A DNA stretch of 64,000 nt from Dyadobacter sp. UC 10 (GTDB lineage: Bacteria; Bacteroidota; Bacteroidia; Cytophagales; Spirosomataceae). The DNA lies in contig NZ_VSRN01000001.1 of NCBI RefSeq assembly GCF_008369915.1, positions 5,638,501-5,702,500 on the forward strand. Reading direction: 5' to 3'. Within the stretch, counting starts at the first letter, position 1. Each line of letters begins with the position of its first letter. The position numbers and the translations under genes were made by a program. The notes under the pieces are model-generated. The model searched no databases. It had not been told where the DNA came from and saw only the letters and a program-made list of their open reading frames with translations. Below are positions 37,201 through 44,666 of the stretch, one piece after another.

Positions 37201-38697
37201 ACGAAAAAGCTGGCTTTGTCTGCCAAAAAGCCGTACAGCTATGCTGTTGCGGGCAAGCAAAAACTAGGCTCTGAAAAGGCGGTACATGTCTTGCCAGGCG
37301 GGCTGCTGCAACTGCTGACGGAAGCTGAAAAAGAGCAGTTCCCGACGATTTACAGTGATTGGACCGAGGAGGTTTCATTTGAAACCGACATGCCGACGAT
37401 CACGCTGAAATCCCCTGCTGACCAGGATTCTATACCCCTGTTTGGCGAAGATGTTGTTTTGCGTTCCACGCGGCTCAGCCCGGACGTGGCCGACTACTAC
37501 CAGTTTTACCTGAAAGAGCCTTTTTATGAATCGCCCGCGAACGCAGAGGAAGTAGGTTCTGCCCGCTTTGCTATCCATGTTCCTGGCTTGCAGGGTGTTG
37601 AGGATAAAAAGGCCTACCACTGGGCGATCGTGCCGCGCAAAAAGCCGGAGCCGCCTTTTATTGTCGAGGAAGAAGAAGGTGAAGTAGCTAAATGGCACCA
37701 ATTTATTGTTACCAAGAATTTGGCGCCTAAGCCCGAGGTGGACAATATAGATTGCGTGGAAGCTGGCAGTGAGCCGGTACTGCATTGGAAGCCTGTGGCA
37801 GGGGCGCAAACCTACAAATTGACTGGTGTTAATGGGACTACCCAGGCAGAGCTGGGATCGTACCAGACCGGGCAGCTGGGAGGCAAACTGGCCAATATGT
37901 CGACTTTTCCCAATAAATACATTTATAAAGTGGCTGCCGGTGTTATGGGCGGTAACGGAGAATGGATCTTTGGGCCAGAGGCTGTTGGGGATTATAGCAT
38001 TACTCCGCCCAGCCCTACGAACCTGACCCCCAATAATGTAAGTGGAGTCCCATTGCAGGAGGGCAACTCGGTGCTTCTTTCCTGGGACATGCCTGCTGGC
38101 GTTACCAGGGTAGGTCTTGTAGCCCGGGATGAAAATACGCAGAAGTCCCTTGCTGGCTTCATGGTAAATGGTAACCAGATTACGCTGGAAAACCTTGAAT
38201 TTGACCATGATATCTCCTGGGCCCTTCAAGCGGAAAGCCCTGACCAGGCTTGTTTGAGTAAGGCAGTCACTGCAAGTTTCCAAACGGAAGCTGAGCCAGA
38301 AAAAGAAAACAAACCAATTAATTCGGATTTGGCATTTACGCTGGAGGAATTGTCAACAGACGATTTTGATATGATTATCCGGACACCTTCCGGCTATACT
38401 TTTACCTTCACTGATTCGGACAAGTACGTACAAGATACCCAAGATGGTACAGGTCCAGATATTGCATTCTTTACAGATCCCGAAGAAGGTCTCTATGAAG
38501 TTTCCGTTCGTATATTTTCAATCAATTCGAACAAATGTCCGGCATTCTTTACCATCAAAGCACTGGAAGACGGGGACGAAAAAGCGGTAATCGGTAATAA
38601 TATCCAGGTGCCTTGTAATATATACTTTGTTGGGGCCGAGATAGGGCAGGTCGTAAATGGCCAGGTAACGACTTTTAAGTATACGTATACGAAGTAA
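34225..38697 (+). CDS. Giant exported protein with tandem M4 metallopeptidase-like domains
   Basis: A 1490-residue protein; ATG 34225 is chosen over a TTG two codons upstream. A signal peptide covers about residues 18-40 (FKILFCLILLGSMADSLVAQ). The first M4 (thermolysin-like) domain has zinc site H255-E-M-T-H259, third ligand E281 (N-E-G-I-C-N), and the M4 downstream catalytic-type His in R-V-H-H351-N. A second copy, offset by about 355 residues, keeps the fold pattern (R-D-E608-I-F-R-R, I-L-E-A-G, K-H706-N-A-G) but has lost both zinc histidines, so it should be inactive. Residues about 840-1490 look like several beta-sandwich (FN3-like) modules. There is no T9SS tail; the next gene, 21 bp downstream, encodes one. 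It may be a surface or extracellular protease with an architectural second copy. Confidence 0.85.
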   Translation: MRKNVQPPWRRRSPFSTNSFFKILFCLILLGSMADSLVAQTLFYQPKQFGNAGPNGILGNLYNAVPRKINNVPIVLYGDQSVYATPFLPYIETEFDNSKPTKLFGPHYTTHIAIASPKDPSLGLYAPVQVIWEDFNAHKFGAVAFPVPYGNDKDSYAGAVKIYEGLNQNLTIPNTTTDIQAFTILKHTQEFTGFSHSILTDENGVGWNGWDKEGNVPVFCMINNDLTSDIFENEKDRIHFAKLSPKSYAKATIGHEMTHGIIDFTGYNHPLASQTRKELNEGICNIVGFAFSHWPSNFSISEAHWSYYWEYLQGPKTVHFWNPKAKGYPSAYFGDFYEQKDESEPGYRVHHNLAVMQYFFYLINKGKSGFVDDKPAKGAFTVEPLIPGNNEETFKLSLRILFNAFTQKLGNNDKATYPDLREATLQMTNDLGYGPESHVYRQIVRAWDAVDVKSEYNSKCITASAESLLNGTISFNAKETTVNPQPGSAKITQLVDCSSENHIETVEIDEVNAEDYQTFTSMDPVLNIYGRNNDPVKSKMAVSVHAHSGIARDWFRDKFGHTGMDGAGEISLLNALGNNINKEHEIWSSFKRLELKYDFSSIVACRDEIFRRYAGAVSICRDYPFNFDPEDGEEADILEAGLAGIFALEIKKDFERAKQNPAAEDIWTLYEEMEDATQILDFSQPKLHGQPSVYHGANWLPNNAKHNAGFLQLFYYLLVHGTEGAEGYTNDEPGSLTYFVNKIPRELALRVLWNASRTVSYDPTIEEFRMATLSELHKLDPVKYHAKSKEHIAFYDAWAAVLGLPDYASTLAHFPEDDAVVYPWAAKVGVEAEYPQYESYRLFEVSTSMAFNDNVAPVYRFVNSSAPDLATGMTYGYINLEPGKYFVRSHLAQGPDSRAHCEASDDPAFCESLLGKEKWTLPYPFTAGPVPAPVTISPLKGETVPAWSSFFSFGSVAGAMGYDMHVKDPQGTAAEHTIAVDIPYDEDDQSSVTKKLALSAKKPYSYAVAGKQKLGSEKAVHVLPGGLLQLLTEAEKEQFPTIYSDWTEEVSFETDMPTITLKSPADQDSIPLFGEDVVLRSTRLSPDVADYYQFYLKEPFYESPANAEEVGSARFAIHVPGLQGVEDKKAYHWAIVPRKKPEPPFIVEEEEGEVAKWHQFIVTKNLAPKPEVDNIDCVEAGSEPVLHWKPVAGAQTYKLTGVNGTTQAELGSYQTGQLGGKLANMSTFPNKYIYKVAAGVMGGNGEWIFGPEAVGDYSITPPSPTNLTPNNVSGVPLQEGNSVLLSWDMPAGVTRVGLVARDENTQKSLAGFMVNGNQITLENLEFDHDISWALQAESPDQACLSKAVTASFQTEAEPEKENKPINSDLAFTLEELSTDDFDMIIRTPSGYTFTFTDSDKYVQDTQDGTGPDIAFFTDPEEGLYEVSVRIFSINSNKCPAFFTIKALEDGDEKAVIGNNIQVPCNIYFVGAEIGQVVNGQVTTFKYTYTK

Positions 38698-38718
38698 TCA
38701 CCAATCAATAGAGAAATT

Positions 38719-39210
38719 ATGCTAGCAAATTGTTTAAAGAATATCAACAGGTATCTTAGTTTGATCACTGTCTTTTTTATCACTATCCTTATCGGGCATT
38801 CCTCCTATGCCCAGGAAAATGTAGGTGCAGTGTTGGAGCGTGGAATTGGATTCACATCGAATCTTAGTTATCCTGCAAAAAAATCGCGTGGCAGGCTATC
38901 TGCTGAACCGAGTGAGCGTGCTAACCCCGACCAGCCGGCGCCCCGCTCGCTGCTCAAAGGGGAGCTGACAATCTTTCCCAACCCTGCCTGGGCAGTCACC
39001 AAGCTGAAAGTGACGAATATGACTGACCATGCCGTGGGGCAGGGATACGTTTTGCAGGTCCATTCAACGGACGGCAGGCTGGTGCATCAGCAGGCCTGGT
39101 CTGCGGGTCAGGGGCTGGATGTAACGAGGATCCCGGAAGGGACCTATATCGTCACTGTCCGGCGCGATGATCTGGTCTTCTCCCAAAAGCTGATTGTCAA
39201 AAGACAATAG
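38719..39210 (+). CDS. Small exported protein consisting mainly of a T9SS type A sorting domain
   Basis: A 163-residue protein. A signal peptide (about 12-31, ending HSSYAQ) is followed by a roughly 55-residue low-complexity Pro/Ser/Arg-rich linker and then a T9SS type A C-terminal domain (E-L-T-I-F-P-N-P-A-W-A-V ... F-S-Q-K-L-I-V-K-R-Q). It has no evident cargo domain. It starts 21 bp after the giant tandem-M4 gene and shares its transcript up to a terminator 16 bp after the stop. The sorting tail predicts export by the Por secretion system and attachment to the cell surface. It could be an anchor or partner for the larger protein. Confidence 0.85.
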   Translation: MLANCLKNINRYLSLITVFFITILIGHSSYAQENVGAVLERGIGFTSNLSYPAKKSRGRLSAEPSERANPDQPAPRSLLKGELTIFPNPAWAVTKLKVTNMTDHAVGQGYVLQVHSTDGRLVHQQAWSAGQGLDVTRIPEGTYIVTVRRDDLVFSQKLIVKRQ

Positions 39211-39225
39211 CCTCAATTCCAAAAC

Positions 39226-39263
39226 AAAAAATCCAGCCGCCTATTCTTGGTGGCTGGATTTTT
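39226..39263 (+). terminator. Rho-independent terminator of the tandem-M4 operon
   Basis: Stem aaaaatccagccgcc / ggtggctggattttt with one G-T pair and a 7-nt loop, A- and T-rich flanks. It also faces the convergent S74 gene (39310). Confidence 0.9.
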
Positions 39264-39309
39264 GCATTGATATGTTAATCTTTAAGTTTCCACCTGTCTG
39301 AGTTGAATG

Positions 39310-40923
39310 CTATTTTACTTCCTTCGAGATGCTCACCTTTGAAGTACTATCTCCGGCAAGTGTATTCAGCTTCGCTTCGAGTTCATCGATACGTTCCAGC
39401 TGCTTTTTGAGCGATGCATTTTCTTGCTTTAATTCTTTCACCGATTCGATCAAATGGGGGATCAGGCCGATGTAGTTTACTGATTTAAAGCCTTCTGCGT
39501 TCGTTGTGACAAGCTCCGGAAAGACGGTTTCTACGTTTTGCGCGATCAAGCCTGTCTGGATCGTTTGCGCAAGCGATTGGTCTTTCCAATAATAGGTAAC
39601 ACCATCAATTTGGGATAGTTTACCCAGGCTATTGGACAAATTGGCAAAATCTCTTTTTAATCGTCGGTCGGAAACCTGGTCAAGTCCACCGATCAGGGTT
39701 GCGCCTCCGGAACCATTTACCCAAAAACGCCATGCATTCGCGAGATAAAAACCGATCTGATCATCTGTCTTCATTCCCATGAAAGCTTTTGGTTCCAAGT
39801 TGGAATTATCCAGGTATAGCCCTGCTGTCTCTGCTGAATGCCTGATGCGAGGTCGGCCGCCGATATCAAGAATGTATTGCGGAATGAGAGCACCATTGCC
39901 AAGACCGATATTTCCATTTCTTAAAACTGTAAATGCATTTGACAAGCTTTTTTCATCTGATCCATTCCCGATCTGAAAAATTCTGTCACTTCCGCTTGCA
40001 TGGTTTTGTGTGGGCCCCTGCGGATTATCCTGCACATTATTATAACTGCCCAGTGCAGTGGCGGCGTATGCCTTAGATACGACACCGGCACCCATGGCCA
40101 GACTTGCATCTCCACCCGCCTCAGTTTTGTATCCCAAGGCGAAACTGTTATGCCTGTGGCTGACCGAGCTGTCGCCCAGGGCCACCGAATTGTCTCCTTT
40201 GGCCGATGTTTCGTTGCCCGCCGCAAAGGAGGCCGCGCCAGCGGCTTTGCTAAACGTCCCGCTCGCAAAGGAGGCCGAACCACTTGCTAATGTGCTGTAA
40301 CCCGTAGCAAATGCATTATTCTGCAAGGCTTTTGTATTGTAGCCGAACGCAGTGGTGTACATTCCGATATTTCCATCGTCCCAACTGTTATCTGATGCAT
40401 ACCCTGCTCTGAATGCTGCTTTTTTGGGATACCATATCAATTTGATTCCCGGTGATTGGAGAGGTAGTGATAGTCCGTAGTCGTAATCCCCGGTTTGCAC
40501 AATCGGATCATTATTCTTCCATTTATCGGCCTGCTTGGCATGCAAGGCATACGGTACGCTTACCAACTGGGTTGATCCGATTGAGATGTAGTTGCTGCCA
40601 CCGTTAGAATCGATTTCGATTTGCAGAAAGTAATAATTATGCTCCCATTGTATGCTGCTATAATTCCCGCTAATAAACGTGCCCGAGCCTATCAATACTG
40701 TAAATACCCCGTGCGTATTAGTCGTCGTCTTGTGCTCTTCGCGGTATACATGGTTTTCTAAAAACGGGTGAATACCGAAACGTACAGAAATGTTCCGGTT
40801 TGCTAAAATGTGACCCTGCTCATCCCTTGCGACTCCCTGAAAAGTAAAAAAGTCCCGTGCGTTCTGTGCCCTGGCAGTGAGGCAGAGGAGACTTAAAATG
40901 CATGTTGTAAGTAGCTTTTTCAT
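39310..40923 (-). CDS. Surface protein with YadA-like head repeats and S74 chaperone domain
   Basis: A 537-residue secreted protein with a signal peptide (about 1-19). The N-terminal third is a beta-rich domain (FFTFQGVARDEQGHILANRN). The middle has tandem about 14-residue YadA/Hia head repeats (A-S-G-S-A-S-F-A-S-G-T-F, A-L-G-D-S-S, A-L-G-Y-K), which trimerise as a left-handed beta-roll. The C-terminal part holds an S74 intramolecular chaperone with the Ser-Lys pair S418-D-R-R-L-K423-R-D, then a coiled coil (LIESVKELKQENASLKKQLE). S74 domains of phage tail spikes and myelin regulatory factors self-cleave after trimerisation. Here the protein is probably a trimeric cell-surface or extracellular fibre of Cytophagales type. 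There is no phage gene nearby. Monocistronic. Confidence 0.88.
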   Translation of the reverse strand: MKKLLTTCILSLLCLTARAQNARDFFTFQGVARDEQGHILANRNISVRFGIHPFLENHVYREEHKTTTNTHGVFTVLIGSGTFISGNYSSIQWEHNYYFLQIEIDSNGGSNYISIGSTQLVSVPYALHAKQADKWKNNDPIVQTGDYDYGLSLPLQSPGIKLIWYPKKAAFRAGYASDNSWDDGNIGMYTTAFGYNTKALQNNAFATGYSTLASGSASFASGTFSKAAGAASFAAGNETSAKGDNSVALGDSSVSHRHNSFALGYKTEAGGDASLAMGAGVVSKAYAATALGSYNNVQDNPQGPTQNHASGSDRIFQIGNGSDEKSLSNAFTVLRNGNIGLGNGALIPQYILDIGGRPRIRHSAETAGLYLDNSNLEPKAFMGMKTDDQIGFYLANAWRFWVNGSGGATLIGGLDQVSDRRLKRDFANLSNSLGKLSQIDGVTYYWKDQSLAQTIQTGLIAQNVETVFPELVTTNAEGFKSVNYIGLIPHLIESVKELKQENASLKKQLERIDELEAKLNTLAGDSTSKVSISKEVK

Positions 40924-41444
40924 TTATGCTCTGACTAAATAGTGATGGAAATGCCCGCGATATGCCGGCTTCTTCTAAAGTTATCGTATCAGAGCAGGAA
41001 CCGGAAAACTAATGAGCAGGTGGCAAAGGTGATTTAGCGCGAGGGGCAAACTAGGATCGGACCAACATGAAGCTGCAACCAACCGGACAACTGCCACTAT
41101 ACGTCAAGTAACCTATGGTTATTTTCTAAGAAATCATTGTCAGATAGCTGGAATCCTTGTTTATGTAAATTATTTCATATCTTTTTGTACCCCGGTTATA
41201 GTCTTGCACAATAAGAAGAACCGATAGTTCGATTGGAGTATTCCTTTCCATCGATTCAACCCAACTCTAATTTTTAACTGTTCTGAAACGCGATAGCGTC
41301 TTTGGATATATGCTATTTGTAACCAATTGTTAAATTAATTGTGTTTAGAAGACACAGAGCGAAGGAGGTGATTAACGGCGCAGAGTGACAGCAAACTTTA
41401 ATGTTTTACTATTTTTTTATTATCTACCAATTATAATTTAACCT
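40924..41444 (+). other. 521-bp intergenic region upstream of SusC
   Basis: No gene of normal length was found between the divergent S74 and SusC genes. An AAGGAGGTGAT sequence (41362-41372), fully complementary to the 16S rRNA 3' end, and an 18-codon leader frame (GTG 41385 to TAA 41441) lie just before SusC. No sigma/anti-sigma pair or hybrid regulator gene is adjacent, and no clear -33/-7 promoter was found. Confidence 0.5.
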
Positions 41445-44400
41445 ATGGGAATTTCTAAAAAAAGGGACCGGAACCTAACACGGTGCTTTTATTCTCTTGT
41501 ATTGACCTTTTTGGTCAGCGTCTGCGCGTTCGCTCAGGATGTGGCGGTCAAGGGAAAAGTGAATGATGAACAAGGGCAGGGACTGCCGGGAGTGAGTGTG
41601 GTTGTGAAGGGGACTTCGGTTGGTACAGTGACAGACCTCGAAGGAAATTATACGGTTAATGTACCAGGATCTGCTACCCTGGTATTTTCGTTTATCGGTT
41701 ACATAACCCAGGAGATTCCGCTGGCAAACAGAACGAGCCTGGATGTGAAAATGCTTGCGGATACCAAAGCACTCGATGAAGTGGTCGTAGTGGGTTATGG
41801 TACTGCTAAAAAAGCTACGCTGACAGGCTCAGTAACAGCGGTGAAAGGTGCAGAGTTACAAAAGGCACCCGCTGCTAACCTTTCCAACACGCTTGGCGGT
41901 CGTTTGCCCGGTGTTTCCACTGTGCAGGCGAGCGGCGAGCCAGGTTACGACGGTTCCGCGATCCGTATCCGTGGTACTAACTCGCTGGGTAACAGCAATG
42001 CACTGATCGTTGTAGACGGTGTTCCAAACCGTAGCGGCGGTCTGGACCGTTTGAATCCTGCCGATATTGAGAGTATCTCCGTATTGAAGGATGCGGCTGC
42101 GGCTATTTATGGTTCACGCGCCGGTAACGGGGTTATCCTGATCACTACAAAAAGAGGAAAAACAGGCAAGCCGCAGCTGGCATATGACTTGAATATGGGT
42201 ATCGCGCAACCCACGCGTTTACCCGAAATGTCAAATGCTGCGGAGTATGCGACGATCCGTAACGAGTTGCAGATTTACGACAACTTACCGGTAGGGCAGT
42301 GGGGCGGCGCTTTGCAGGCTTTTAATGCAAATGGTGCTTATACGAGGACTGACAACGGGAATGTACTGAGCTCGGTTTATACACCTGCTGATATTCAGGC
42401 TTTCAGAAACGGAACCGATCCTTTGACCCATCCTAATACGGATTGGTACAGTGAAGTGATCCGCAAATGGTCACCTCAGCAGCGTCATAACCTGCAATTG
42501 ACCGGTGGAAGCGATAATATCAAGTACCTTGCTTCTCTGGGTTATATCAATCAGGACGGTAATTATGTCAATTCTGCCACAGGCTATAAGCAATATGATA
42601 TGCGTGTCAATCTCGACACAAAAATCAACAAGTATGTAAGTGCCAATCTCGGTGTTGCACTGCGCGAAGAATTCCGTCACTTCCCGAATGGCGGTGGTGC
42701 CGGTGATATTTTCCGGATGCTGATGCGCGGAAAGCCCACCGAAATTGCAATCTGGCCCGACGGTCGCCCAGGCCGTGATATTGAAAATGGTCAGAACCCG
42801 GCGATTATTACGACCAATGCAACAGGTTACAACAACGACAAGAGAGACTATATTCAGACAAATGGTACGCTGGAAGTACTTATTCCTGGTGTTGAAGGTT
42901 TGAAGGTAACTGCGATGGCCGCTTTGGATAAGCAGTTACGTCGTCAGAAATCTTTCCAAAAACCCTGGACATTGTATAACTGGGATAAGGTTAGTTATGA
43001 AGCAGACGGTGTGACCCCTGTTTTGGTCGGTTCTGTCCGCTCTACATTCAGCGATCCGAGGCTGACCGAAAATGCATCTCAGGAATTGTCGATCCAGCTT
43101 ACTGGTCAGGTTTCTTATGAAAAAGCCATTAATGATCACAATTTCAACGTAATGGCCGGTATCCAGCGCGAAACTGTCGACGCGGATGGTTTTTTTGCTT
43201 ACCGCCGCTACTTCATTTCACCGATTGTGGATCAGCTGTTCGCCGGTGCTGCCGCAGAGCAGAACATCGATAATTTCGACCTGTTCAAGCGTGCTCGTTT
43301 GAGCTACTTCGGTCGTGCAGGTTACAATTTTAAAGAGAAATACCTGGCTGAATTCTTGTGGCGAGTGGATGGTTCCTACGTGTTCCCGAAAGAAGGCCGT
43401 TTTGGTTTTTTCCCTGGTGTATCAGCCGGTTGGAGAATTTCGGAAGAAGATTTCTGGAAGAACAATATTCGTTTCGTAAATAATGTGAAAATCCGTGGTT
43501 CGTGGGGACAAATGGGAGCCGAACCTTATCTGATCGGCACAGAAACACTGGCCGAGTACCAGTACCTGTCGACCATGGCATTTGGTTCCTACATCATCAA
43601 TGACCAGGTTGCGAAAACGCTTCTTGAAACCCGTGTTGCAAACAGGAACTTCACCTGGGAGGTTGCCAACAACTCCAACTTCGGTATCGAGGGTACGTTG
43701 TTCCGTGACAGGGTCGCTTTTGAATTTGATTATTTCATCAACAACCGTTCTAATATCCTGATCCCGAAAGCAGGTTCTACTCCATCTTCGGCAGGTATCG
43801 ACGGAAAGCTTCCTCCTCAAAACCTGGGTAAGCTACAAAACAAAGGATGGGAATTCAAAGTGAGCTACGATGGCAATGCGGGAGACTTCACGTATTCAGT
43901 TGGTGTGAATGGAGGTTATGCTAAAAATAAAATCAAGTATTGGGATGAAACGCCCGGCGCGCCTTCTTACCAGCAAACTACCGGCAGACCCTACAACGCA
44001 TTTCTTGCATATCAATACGACGGAGTGTTCCGCGACCAGGCTGAAATTGATGCAAATCCACTGGATTACTCAGGGATCACAGGCTCTATCCGTCCGGGTG
44101 ATATGAAGTTCAGGGACATCAACGGCGATAACAAGATCACAGCGGATGATAAAGTACGTTCCGAAAAAACCAACCGTCCGCAATTTACGGGCGGTATGAA
44201 TATCAACCTCGGCTATAAGGCATTCGACTTGTCGCTCCTGTTTCAGGGAACGCTGGGTGGGTTGCAGTACATCGGACAAACAGAGTCGGGTGATATTGGT
44301 AACTATCTTAAATATGCCTACGACAACCGTTGGACCATTGATAACCCGAGTTCAACGGAGCCACGTCTTGCCAACAGGAACAACACTTACTATACGAACT

Positions 44401-44657
44401 TTGACATTGCCGGCGCTAACACTTATTTCCTGAGAAGCAATAACTACCTGCGTCTTAAGAATATCGAGCTTGGTTACAACCTACCTTCCGAAGTGGGGAA
44501 AAAAGTTGGTTTGAGTAACCTGAGACTTTACGTAAACGGATTGAACCTGTTCACCATTGATAAAATAAAGATCTGGGATCCTGAGGCGACTTCTTCAAAC
44601 GGTCAATACTATCCTCAATCCCGCGTGCTGAATGCTGGTGTACGTGTAACTTTTTAA
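41445..44657 (+). CDS. SusC/RagA-family TonB-linked outer-membrane protein
   Basis: A 1070-residue outer-membrane transporter. The signal peptide ends about residue 29 (CAFAQ). Residues about 32-115 are the carboxypeptidase-regulatory-like domain with G-K-V-N-D-E-Q-G-Q-G-L-P-G-V-S-V. The TonB box region (L-D-E-V-V-V-V-G-Y-G-T) precedes the plug (G-R-L-P-G-V, I-R-I-R-G-T-N-S-L, S-I-S-V-L-K-D-A-A-A-A-I-Y-G-S-R), followed by the barrel. It imports oligosaccharide or peptide ligands across the outer membrane with its SusD partner, whose gene starts 10 bp downstream. Enzymes for a glycan are not adjacent, so the substrate cannot be named. There is an unusual purine-rich leader upstream. Confidence 0.95.
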   Translation: MGISKKRDRNLTRCFYSLVLTFLVSVCAFAQDVAVKGKVNDEQGQGLPGVSVVVKGTSVGTVTDLEGNYTVNVPGSATLVFSFIGYITQEIPLANRTSLDVKMLADTKALDEVVVVGYGTAKKATLTGSVTAVKGAELQKAPAANLSNTLGGRLPGVSTVQASGEPGYDGSAIRIRGTNSLGNSNALIVVDGVPNRSGGLDRLNPADIESISVLKDAAAAIYGSRAGNGVILITTKRGKTGKPQLAYDLNMGIAQPTRLPEMSNAAEYATIRNELQIYDNLPVGQWGGALQAFNANGAYTRTDNGNVLSSVYTPADIQAFRNGTDPLTHPNTDWYSEVIRKWSPQQRHNLQLTGGSDNIKYLASLGYINQDGNYVNSATGYKQYDMRVNLDTKINKYVSANLGVALREEFRHFPNGGGAGDIFRMLMRGKPTEIAIWPDGRPGRDIENGQNPAIITTNATGYNNDKRDYIQTNGTLEVLIPGVEGLKVTAMAALDKQLRRQKSFQKPWTLYNWDKVSYEADGVTPVLVGSVRSTFSDPRLTENASQELSIQLTGQVSYEKAINDHNFNVMAGIQRETVDADGFFAYRRYFISPIVDQLFAGAAAEQNIDNFDLFKRARLSYFGRAGYNFKEKYLAEFLWRVDGSYVFPKEGRFGFFPGVSAGWRISEEDFWKNNIRFVNNVKIRGSWGQMGAEPYLIGTETLAEYQYLSTMAFGSYIINDQVAKTLLETRVANRNFTWEVANNSNFGIEGTLFRDRVAFEFDYFINNRSNILIPKAGSTPSSAGIDGKLPPQNLGKLQNKGWEFKVSYDGNAGDFTYSVGVNGGYAKNKIKYWDETPGAPSYQQTTGRPYNAFLAYQYDGVFRDQAEIDANPLDYSGITGSIRPGDMKFRDINGDNKITADDKVRSEKTNRPQFTGGMNINLGYKAFDLSLLFQGTLGGLQYIGQTESGDIGNYLKYAYDNRWTIDNPSSTEPRLANRNNTYYTNFDIAGANTYFLRSNNYLRLKNIELGYNLPSEVGKKVGLSNLRLYVNGLNLFTIDKIKIWDPEATSSNGQYYPQSRVLNAGVRVTF

Positions 44658-44666
44658 GAAACAATC

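Noticed and set aside
36490..37260. 256-codon frame on the minus strand
   Set aside because: Also antisense inside the tandem-M4 gene, with arginine- and histidine-rich shadow composition.
37375..38283. 302-codon frame on the minus strand
   Set aside because: Antisense to the tandem-M4 gene. No start signal or protein motif is visible, and the plus-strand protein is continuous through it.
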